Assembly (NCBI GenBank): GCA_002790095.1
Contig: PFUL01000194.1
Span: 1 to 64,000, forward strand
Reading direction: 5' to 3'
From: Elusimicrobia bacterium CG_4_9_14_3_um_filter_62_55
GTDB taxonomy: Bacteria > Elusimicrobiota > Elusimicrobia > UBA1565
Length of the DNA stretch: 64,000 nt
The position numbers were made by a program, and so were the translations under genes. Below the pieces are notes generated by a model. That model saw only the letters and a program-made list of their open reading frames with translations. It ran no database searches and was not told the DNA's origin. Below, in pieces: positions 9,626 to 16,900 of the stretch (positions are counted from its first letter, which is position 1; each line of letters starts with the position of its first letter).

Positions 9626-9631
9626 CGAAAA

Positions 9632-9657
9632 CGGGCCCCCGGCGAACCGGGGACCCG
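9632..9657 (-). terminator. Hairpin terminator between convergent genes
   Basis: A GC-rich hairpin (CGGG and CCCC arms closing on GGCGAACC, one internal mismatch) lies between the barrel gene and the peroxiredoxin gene. Read on the minus strand it is followed by TTTTCG, so it should terminate the peroxiredoxin transcript; in the plus direction the T-run is lacking and termination would be weaker. Confidence 0.7.
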
Positions 9658-9678
9658 CTCTCGCTGAATCTTGAACGC

Positions 9679-10266
9679 TTAGGCGACCGTCGAGAAATAC
9701 TTCTTCGACTTTTCGGTGTCGGGGGTCATCGTCTTTCCACCCTCGCTCCAATTCGCCGGACAAACCTCTCCGGTTTTCGCGACCTGCTGGAACGCCTTGA
9801 TCACGCGAAGCGTCTCATCGACACTGCGGCCGACGCCGAGGTCGTGAGTCACGTTGTAGACGACCTTGCCCTCGGGGTTAATGAGGAACAGACCGCGCAG
9901 CGCGATGCCGGCGGGAAGCAGAACGCCGTAATCCGACGCGATCTTTTTGGTTACGTCCGCGAGCAGCGGATACTTAATGTCGCCGAGCCCGCCCTCTTTG
10001 CGCGGAGTGTTGATCCAAGCAAGGTGGGTGAACTGGGAATCGATCGAGCAGCCGAGCACCTCGGCGCCGATTTTCTTGAAATCCTCGATCCGGTCGCTGA
10101 ACGCCGTGATTTCGGTGGGACAGACGAAGGTGAAGTCGAGCGGATAGAAGAAGAGGACGAGCCACTTTCCCTTGTAGTCGGAAAGCTGCTTTTCCTTGAA
10201 AAGCTTACCGTCGACCGCCATCGCTTTAAAGTCGGGAGCGTCTTTTTGAACCAAAGTCTCAGCCAT
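9679..10266 (-). CDS. Typical 2-Cys peroxiredoxin (AhpC/TSA family)
   Basis: A 195-residue thiol peroxidase reducing hydrogen peroxide and organic peroxides in the cytoplasm. The peroxidatic cysteine is Cys49 in [10 protein letters not shown] and the resolving cysteine is Cys169 in GEVCPANW; both are intact. There is no signal peptide. A strong ribosome-binding site (CGGAGGAAACCCAG) precedes the ATG. The promoter is probably the extended -10 TGCTAGAAT at 10302-10310 on the minus strand. No AhpF, thioredoxin reductase or rubrerythrin gene is adjacent, so its electron donor is unknown. Confidence 0.95.
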   Translation of the reverse strand: MAETLVQKDAPDFKAMAVDGKLFKEKQLSDYKGKWLVLFFYPLDFTFVCPTEITAFSDRIEDFKKIGAEVLGCSIDSQFTHLAWINTPRKEGGLGDIKYPLLADVTKKIASDYGVLLPAGIALRGLFLINPEGKVVYNVTHDLGVGRSVDETLRVIKAFQQVAKTGEVCPANWSEGGKTMTPDTEKSKKYFSTVA

Positions 10267-10301
10267 CTGGGTTTCCTCCGAAAGGCTACTGATTTAGAAC
10301 T

Positions 10302-10310
10302 ATTCTAGCA
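10302..10310 (-). promoter_or_regulatory. Extended -10 promoter element TGCTAGAAT for the peroxiredoxin
   Basis: On the minus strand TGC-TAGAAT lies about 35 nt upstream of the peroxiredoxin ATG, with no good -35. It is identical to the element before the ECF sigma gene at 54561-54569. Confidence 0.5.
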
Positions 10311-10327
10311 TTTACGGACAGCGACGA

Positions 10328-11038
10328 CTACCAGTCGCCGTCCCCTGACGCCGTGTTCGGATAGAGCGACAGGAGATAATCGGCCAGCGCCTCCAGCTCC
10401 GCGGGAGAGAGAACCTCTCCCCAGGCGGGCATCCATAAAAACGGATCGGGGCCGGCCGCATCCGCTTTCGCGGGGTGGCGAACCCCGATTCGGATCTTAT
10501 CGATCAATTCGGAGCGGGAGTAGAGTTCCCCGACCTCCGTCAGCGCGGGGACCTTTCCCCCCGGAACATTGTTGTTGGGAAGTCCCCCGCGGCCCTCACG
10601 GGCGTGGCAGGTGACGCACCCGGCACGGAGGAACAATTCCGCCCCCCTTTCCACGGACGTCAATCCCGGATTTTCCCACGGAGGAGTTCCCGAACGGTAG
10701 GCCTCGCCCTTGAGCGTGGCCATATACGCCGCGAGATTCGCGCGGGTCGCGTCGGGCAAATGGAAATTCGGCATCTTCGTGTTCGGCTGCCACGCGGCGG
10801 GGTTCTTCAGCCACGCGTCGAGAAATTCCCGCGACTTGCGAAAGCCGGCGAAGCTCAGATCGGGCCCGGCGTCGCCCCCTTCGAAGCCGACGCGGTGGCA
10901 GCGGCGGCACTGGTAGCTGACGAAAGCGGCCTCACCCAAGGCCTCCGGCGTCATCTGGGAGCGGTCCGCGCATCCTACGGCAAGAAGAACAAACAAAAGC
11001 CCTCCCGCGAGGGAGGGCTTTTGTTTGAAAACCGTCAC
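10328..11038 (-). CDS. Diheme cytochrome c lipoprotein
   Basis: A 236-residue exported cytochrome. The start is GTG 11038, set by AGAGGA 7 nt upstream and by the short gap to the preceding stop. The N-terminus is a lipoprotein signal (KQKPSLAGGLLFVLLAVGC, lipid Cys23). Two class I heme sites follow: CRRCH (44-48) with a candidate Met ligand in TKMPNF, and CVTCH (141-145) with FLWMPAW. The gene sits directly downstream of a PuuD-like membrane protein; in some relatives such a membrane domain is fused to a C-terminal cytochrome c, so the pair probably works together in the envelope. Codons 5-16 form a perfect 16-bp inverted repeat (see the hairpin entry), which is odd inside a coding region. 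Confidence 0.88.
   Translation of the reverse strand: MTVFKQKPSLAGGLLFVLLAVGCADRSQMTPEALGEAAFVSYQCRRCHRVGFEGGDAGPDLSFAGFRKSREFLDAWLKNPAAWQPNTKMPNFHLPDATRANLAAYMATLKGEAYRSGTPPWENPGLTSVERGAELFLRAGCVTCHAREGRGGLPNNNVPGGKVPALTEVGELYSRSELIDKIRIGVRHPAKADAAGPDPFLWMPAWGEVLSPAELEALADYLLSLYPNTASGDGDW
10991..11026 (-). terminator. Perfect hairpin inside the first codons of the cytochrome c gene (attenuator candidate)
   Basis: Arms of 16 nt at 10991-11006 and 11011-11026 are exact complements around a four-base loop. The arms begin with A-rich and end with T-rich sequence, giving the look of a bidirectional intrinsic terminator. It lies 23-58 nt after the end of the PuuD-like gene and encodes residues 5-16 of the cytochrome signal peptide. 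Ribosomes starting at GTG 11038 would melt it; without them it could stop transcription. Confidence 0.75.
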
Positions 11039-11048
11039 CCGAGTCCTC

Positions 11049-11645
11049 TTACTTCTTGAACTCGAGTCCGACGCGTCCCGCGTGCGCGTACGCCGACCCA
11101 ATCGCGGCGAAGCCGAGCAGGATCACCCCGATAAAAACCGGAGCTTTCATCTCGGTGAAATGCGGCGCCCCGAGCATGCCGAACAACATCGGTCCCGACG
11201 AGTAGGTATTGATTTTCGAGGCGAGCGTCGCCCGCGCCTTCAAAACGGCGGCCTGATCCCCGGCGGTCTTGCTCAGAAGCTTCTTCTGAGCGGGCCAAAT
11301 AATAAACCACACGTTGAACCACATCAGCGTCCCGAAGGCCATCCCCATGAGAATCCACGCGTTGCGGCTCGACCGGAAGAGGTCGTTGGGACCGAAACCG
11401 AAGCCCGGCGTGTACATGTAGTTGATCGTGTACAGCGCCAAACCCATGAGGAAGGTGATCATCGCCCCCCACCGGAACCAAAACAGCGCGCGCGGCATCA
11501 GGTGCGGATTCACGTTTGCGGCGTTATCCCCGAGGTCCTTCTGCAAGTGCGGATTGACCCAGTTGAAGAAATACAAGAAACCGATCCAGGTGATTCCGGC
11601 GATGACATGGAACCAGCGGACGACTAGATGAAGCACGTCAAACAT
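11049..11645 (-). CDS. PuuD-like (urate oxidase N-terminal type) membrane protein
   Basis: A 198-residue protein with about four to five membrane helices. The N-terminal HLVVRWFHVIAGITWIGFLYFFNWVNP and the later WGAMITFLMGLALY and MGMAFGTLMWFNVWFIIWPAQKKLL segments match the membrane domain of the urate hydroxylase PuuD family (PF06181). Histidines at the ends of helices could bind heme. The cytochrome c that forms the C-terminus of full-length PuuD is here a separate gene just downstream. No purine-degradation genes are nearby, so urate as substrate is doubtful. A GGAGGG ribosome-binding site and a plausible promoter (TTGCTT, 17 bp, TTGAAT at 11671-11699) precede it. Confidence 0.78.
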   Translation of the reverse strand: MFDVLHLVVRWFHVIAGITWIGFLYFFNWVNPHLQKDLGDNAANVNPHLMPRALFWFRWGAMITFLMGLALYTINYMYTPGFGFGPNDLFRSSRNAWILMGMAFGTLMWFNVWFIIWPAQKKLLSKTAGDQAAVLKARATLASKINTYSSGPMLFGMLGAPHFTEMKAPVFIGVILLGFAAIGSAYAHAGRVGLEFKK

Positions 11646-11670
11646 GGCGTTTCCCTCCGTTTGCGGCTCT

Positions 11671-11699
11671 ATTCAAACAAAATTCATTTTAGTAAGCAA
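11671..11699 (-). promoter_or_regulatory. Possible sigma-70-type promoter of the PuuD-like/cytochrome c pair
   Basis: On the minus strand TTGCTT (11694-11699) and TTGAAT (11671-11676) are separated by 17 nt in an AT-rich gap, about 25 nt before the ATG and its GGAGGG. The match is modest. Confidence 0.4.
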
Positions 11700-11704
11700 C
11701 ACTT

Positions 11705-12784
11705 TTACCCATCGAGCCTGCGCTGCAGCCACAACGCCCCGACTCCGAAGAAACCGTTGGGCATCCACGCGGCGAGAATCGGAGCGACCCGCCCCGATTT
11801 CCCGAGGTACCACGAAAATTCGATGCACCACATGTAGAGAAAGCTGACGACAAGCGCGGCGGCAAAGGCGACCGGAGGCGGCGAGCGCCGCAGACGCAGG
11901 GCGATGGGGATTCCGATCAGGCACAGGACGATGTTCGTGAAGGGATACGCGATCTTTTGATGGAGTACGGTCCGGACCTCGCGGGCCGAACGCCCCAACC
12001 CCGAAAGACGATTCGATTCCCGATAAGCCTCCATCAGGCTCATTTCATCAGGGCGCATCTTTGAGGGCAACAGCTCCCGCGGCGGGACGCTTAAGTCCGT
12101 TTCGAAGCGCTCGAAGGACTCCGTATCCGACAGCACCCCGCGCTCGTCGAAGATTTTGATCGATCCGCTTTCGAAGACCCACCGGCCCGCCGCGGGTTCC
12201 CAATGGGCCTTCGCACCGTCCACCTGACGCCTCAGAATCGACTCCGAGTAATCGTCGAGAATGGCCCGGGTGATTTCCCCTTCACGCACGTGAAAGACGC
12301 TCACCGAGAGGAACCGGTTCGGACCCGGCGTCAGAACCCCGTCGTAAACCATATCCCACTGCCATTGCGGATGGATCGCCTCCTGCCAAATGCGGCCGGC
12401 TCGCGCGAACGCCGCCGGAAGCACCGTCTCCTGCGCGGCAAACGCGCACGCGGAGATGAGCGCGGCGAAAAACAGAATCGGACGAAAGAAACGGTTCGGC
12501 TCAAAACCTGAAGCCTGGACGGCGACGTATTCTCCGGAGCGCACGAAACCGTTCACGGTAAAGAGCGTCGCCAATAGAGTCGCCATCGGGACGATGCGGA
12601 CGGTCCAGTAGGGGATCGTCAGCGCGAGGTATTCGACGATGAGACGGGCGGATGCCTGCGTCGTCGCCAACTTATTGATCTTGTCGAAAACATCGATGAG
12701 AAATACGATGACGGAAAAAATCCCGAGCCCGAAAAAGAAAGGACCGAAGAAACGCCGCGAGAGGTACCTGCCGAATAGAGTCAT
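11705..12784 (-). CDS. lptG: LPS export permease LptG (YjgP/YjgQ family)
   Basis: A 359-residue inner-membrane subunit of the LptB2FG exporter that pulls lipopolysaccharide out of the inner membrane. It has paired N-terminal helices (FFFGLGIFSVIVFLIDVFDK, then TIPYWTVRIVPMATLLATLF), a soluble periplasmic beta-jellyroll (about 115-265) and helices at the C-terminus (QKIAYPFTNIVLCLIGIPIAL and onwards). The ATG overlaps the stop of the upstream LptF gene by 4 nt. The F/G assignment follows gene order and the usual F-then-G operon. LptA, LptB and LptC are not in the window. Confidence 0.85.
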   Translation of the reverse strand: MTLFGRYLSRRFFGPFFFGLGIFSVIVFLIDVFDKINKLATTQASARLIVEYLALTIPYWTVRIVPMATLLATLFTVNGFVRSGEYVAVQASGFEPNRFFRPILFFAALISACAFAAQETVLPAAFARAGRIWQEAIHPQWQWDMVYDGVLTPGPNRFLSVSVFHVREGEITRAILDDYSESILRRQVDGAKAHWEPAAGRWVFESGSIKIFDERGVLSDTESFERFETDLSVPPRELLPSKMRPDEMSLMEAYRESNRLSGLGRSAREVRTVLHQKIAYPFTNIVLCLIGIPIALRLRRSPPPVAFAAALVVSFLYMWCIEFSWYLGKSGRVAPILAAWMPNGFFGVGALWLQRRLDG

Positions 12785-13863
12785 CGCTTAAGCAGCCTCC
12801 TCCACGACCAAATCCCTGCGGGCACGCAGGCCAGATTTGCGAGCCATGGGGCATAAAGCGAAAGGGAGAGATCCTTGCGGCCTAAACCCACGCCGAAGGC
12901 GAGAAACCCGTAAAAAACGAAGATCAAGACCAAACTCAGAGCGAACCCGATCGGACCGCTCCGTTTTTCCAGCTTCAGCCCGAGCGGACAGGCGACCCAA
13001 AAGAGCATGAACGGAGCGAAGGCGCCGGCGGCACGCAGCGCGATCTCCGTACTGTACTCGCGAGTCTTCTGCTCGCTGAGGGTTTCCCGTGAGAGCTCTT
13101 CGCGAATCCGGGGAGTACTCAGTTCCCGAAGTTCCGCCTGACGGTCGACATCGCCCTTGAACGGAAGAAAAAAGCCGGCCCGCTCGAAACTAGAGACGGT
13201 ATACGAGTCGGGCAGATCGCTCGGCCACACGAGAGAACCGTTCTCTAGAACAAGCTTGATTCCCTTTCCCGCCTCGACGGACGAAGAGCCGGTCGGCGCC
13301 GAAATCCGCATCCTGCTGTACTGACCCTGACGCTTTATGACACGAACCGTTCCGAGCCGGCCGGACTCCCTGTCGACGGTTTTAGCGAAAATCGTCCAAT
13401 AGCCGATCGAGGTCATCGCGTTTTGCTCGATATCGAGCCGCGTCACCTCGGAGAGGGCACGGTAGTAGGAGCGCTGAAACGAATGAAACCCGTCCGGACT
13501 CCATTTGTGATTGATGCCCATCAACAGAAGCGAAAGGAGCAACGCGATCCAGAAGAACGGCTTAAGGATATCCTTGAAGGAAAACCCCGACGATCGAAGA
13601 GCCATCACCTCGCCGCTTTCCGAAAACCCGCCCAAGGTCAGAAGCAAGGCCACCAAAAAGGCCATCGGAAGCGCGAGACTCAAAAAATAGGGCGTCAGAC
13701 GGCCGAAACACAGCGCGATCCAGGAAAGTGGAATTCCCTTCATCAGCGCCAGATTGAACAAGCGCAAGAAGAAGGTCATCAACATCACAAAAACAAAAAC
13801 CCCGATGCAAAGACCGAACAAAGGAAAAAATCGCCGGAGCAGGTAGCGAGACAAAATTGTCAT
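12781..13863 (-). CDS. lptF: LPS export permease LptF (YjgP/YjgQ family)
   Basis: A 360-residue paralogue and partner of LptG with the same layout: two N-terminal helix pairs (LFGLCIGVFVFVMLMTFF and FGRLTPYFLSLALPMAFLVA), a periplasmic domain (about 125-265) and C-terminal helices after EIALRAAGAFAPFMLFWVA. It is first in the minus-strand lptFG operon. A TATAAT (13878-13883, minus strand) ends 14 nt before the ATG, so the 5' leader would be very short. Presence of this pair is good evidence for an LPS-bearing outer membrane. Confidence 0.87.
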   Translation of the reverse strand: MTILSRYLLRRFFPLFGLCIGVFVFVMLMTFFLRLFNLALMKGIPLSWIALCFGRLTPYFLSLALPMAFLVALLLTLGGFSESGEVMALRSSGFSFKDILKPFFWIALLLSLLLMGINHKWSPDGFHSFQRSYYRALSEVTRLDIEQNAMTSIGYWTIFAKTVDRESGRLGTVRVIKRQGQYSRMRISAPTGSSSVEAGKGIKLVLENGSLVWPSDLPDSYTVSSFERAGFFLPFKGDVDRQAELRELSTPRIREELSRETLSEQKTREYSTEIALRAAGAFAPFMLFWVACPLGLKLEKRSGPIGFALSLVLIFVFYGFLAFGVGLGRKDLSLSLYAPWLANLACVPAGIWSWRRLLKR

Positions 13864-13877
13864 TTAAATACTTACGG

Positions 13878-13883
13878 ATTATA
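13878..13883 (-). promoter_or_regulatory. -10 box TATAAT of lptFG
   Basis: A perfect TATAAT on the minus strand, 14 nt before the lptF ATG; the transcript leader would be about 7 nt. No clear -35. It is divergent from the promoter at 13900-13928. Confidence 0.5.
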
Positions 13884-13899
13884 CAATTTTCCCAGAGCC

Positions 13900-13928
13900 T
13901 TGACGGCGCAACGGGCCCCTGCTACACT
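13900..13928 (+). promoter_or_regulatory. Sigma-70-type promoter of the SprA-like gene
   Basis: TTGACG (13900-13905), 17-nt spacer, TACACT (13923-13928), preceded by TGC to make TGCTACACT. The leader of about 65 nt contains a 13-codon upstream ORF (ATG 13944, MVTVARAEKRISP, stop before 13999). Confidence 0.65.
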
Positions 13929-13998
13929 CCGAAAGCGGCCGGGATGGTTACGGTCGCACGCGCCGAGAAGCGAATTTCTCCTTAGTTTCGGCATCAAC

Positions 13999-16900
13999 TT
14001 GGCGAAAAGCCCCGCACGAACTTTCATCGTTTTTCTCGCGCTCTCGTTCGCGTGCGTGCGCGCGTCCTATAATGCCCACGCTCAATTCGATTTTCCCTAC
14101 GATCCCGATTTCGCCGAGGAACCGCAATCCAGTGAATCGGACTTAAAACCGGAGGAGGAGCCTCGCCTCCCCCTGGAAACACGAACCGATCCCGTATCGG
14201 GAGAAATCGTGGAGACTGCTCCCGAGTGGATGAGAAAAGCGGGACCGTTTCTCCTGATCGAAAGACCCGACGCGGAGCGCATCTTCTCGCCTGAAGACAC
14301 CGCCGCCTCCCCCGATCTCTCCGATTTCCTGAAGCGGCAAAAGCCGTTCGAAGCGGACCAGGATCTCTGGAACCGCATGCGCCGCAATATCGAGCGCGGG
14401 ACGGCGCCTCAAGACGAACTCGAACTTCCTTCGGTGGAACCCGCCACACCGTTTGAAATCGTGCAAGGGACGGCGCCGCCGGCCCCGCCCGAGCCGGAGG
14501 TCGAACTGCCGACCTACGGAACCAGCCTCTCCATCACCGGCCGGAAGGTGATCGGCTTCACCTTCTCCGAAAAACGCTTCCTGCGCGAGCAGACGACGAC
14601 CGGCCGACCCGCGTCTCAAAATCTCATCGACATCGACCAGCAGCTGCAGCTGCGCATGCAGGGCAAGGTCGGCCCGAAGATCTCGGTCAACGTCGATTAC
14701 GACGACACGAAGGAAAACAAGCAGGACATTTCCGTCGTCTACAACGGGGAACCGGGCGAAGTCGTCCAGAACGCCTCCTTCGGCGACATCGATCTCTCGC
14801 TGCCGGCCACCGAATTCGTCAGCTACAACAAACAGCTGTTCGGCATCCGAGTCGATCTGAAAGTCAAAAGATTCAGCGCGACCTTCATCGGTTCCCGGAC
14901 GAAGGGAACGACGAAGACCAAGCAATTTAAGGGCAACACGCAGTTCATCACGCAGGACATTTTGGATACCGCTTATATTCGCAGACGCTATTTCGACCTA
15001 AGTTTCGGCGACCCGGCGCGCCTTCCCCTGCGGGCCGGTTCGGAACGAATCTTCCTTTCACGCCAGTCGAGCGGGCAGCAGAACGTCAACGAGCTCACTT
15101 TGACCGCCGGGGATCTGTCGGTGCCGTCCTCGAGCTTTACCGGCACCTTCGTGGAACTTTCCGCCGGGCAGGACTACACGATCGACTACGTCGACGGAAT
15201 CATCACCTTCAAGAACTCGCTTGACCCGGCCTACGTCGTCGCCGTCGACTTCATCGACGCGACCGGCACCAACATCACGGTCCAAACCTCGACCAACTCG
15301 GCGCTGCCGAAGACGGGAGACGGACAATTCAAGCTCATTAAGACATTCGGCGACGTCCAAATTTCCACAAGCGCCGAATCGGGCTACCGGCGTGAATTAA
15401 AGACCTTCTACGGAATCGGAAGAAGCCAAATCGTCCGCGACGACGGCCGCGGTAATTTCTTTCTCAAAACCCTAGACCAGAACCGCAACGAGGTCGGACC
15501 GACGCTGAACCCGCGTCAAGTGTACCCCGACACCATCGAGGTGGATTTCGAAAACGGCATATTCCGTCTCACGCAGCCGTTCGCGGTGGAAGGTGACAGC
15601 GCCACCGTCGACGCGGAAATCTACGCGCCCGCTCCGCTGACGAAACGGCTATTCCAGGTTGAATTCCGATTCCGCCTGAAAACCTTCTTCTTGGAACCGA
15701 ATCTCGTTCTTCAGTCGGAAGTCGTTCTCATCGACGGCTCCCGACTAACCCGCAACGTCGACTACTTCATCGACTACGAGTCCGGGTTCCTGACGTTCTT
15801 CAATGAAGACCGCATCCGGGAGGATTCCACCATCGATGTAAGCTATGAGGTTGCTCCCTTCGCGGGCAACGCCTCGGAAAGCCTATTGGGAATGCGCGTC
15901 TCTTATGACATCTTCAGCAAATGGTCGGTCGGTTCGACGCTGTTGTTCCAAACGGGCTCGAAACCCCCGACGACTCCCTCGGTCACCGAACTCGCCGAAA
16001 GCCTGCTGGTCTATGAGGTCGACTCTCAACTCAAGGACATCCCGATCTTCTCGTGGCTTCGGGCGACCTTCCAGGGAGAGATGGCCCGCAGCGATCACAA
16101 CCCGAACCTTTCGAAAAACGCGCTCATCGAGAACATGGAGGGAGTCAAACAAGACGACGCCGCAAGCCTCCAGTTCACGAATTGGTTCATCGCCGCGAAC
16201 CCGACTCTCGGCCCCGCCGACCCCGCGGGAGCGCTCTTCTCAACGTTCGATGAGAACATCCTGACGATCAACCCGAGCGCTCCGGCGAACTCGGACGACA
16301 CCCAAAAAGTGCTCAGCTTCGATTACGACTTCACAAAAGCCGGCGTCAACGAGGTCTCGATCGTCTACCCGTTCTCTCCCACCGGCCTGGACTTCTCGCA
16401 GAAGACGATTCTCGAGGTTCAATTCGCCCATGCCCCGGGGACGGGAGGTCTGGACGAACTCGACGTCAATTTTCATCTCGGCGGGATTTCCGAGGACGCC
16501 GACGGGGACGGCATCTTCGACACCGAAGACAACGGCAAGGACGGCGTCCCCGACACGCTCGATTTAGGAGAACGCGACGGCATCCTGCAGCCGGAGGAAG
16601 ATATGGGCTATCTCTACAACCCGGCGGGCAAGAGCTCCGCGCGTTTCGGCGCGAACACGGGGTTCATCGACTCCGAAGACCTCAACCGCAACGGCCGTCT
16701 CGACCCCGCGGATTTCTCCGGCGACGACTACGGCTACAAGAGCACCGGCACCAACACGCAGCTCTTTGACGCCACCTCCGGCTCGACAATCACCTTCATC
16801 GGCGAGCTCGACGGCGCGACGGATGTGATCAACGATGGGAAATACCACACGCTCCAAATCCCGCTCAACATCTCGACGGCGAACTTCACGAATTTCCTCG

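Noticed and set aside
13423..13998. Longer N-terminus for the SprA-like protein
   Set aside because: The open frame upstream runs through the promoter and antisense to lptF; a signal peptide begins at 13999.
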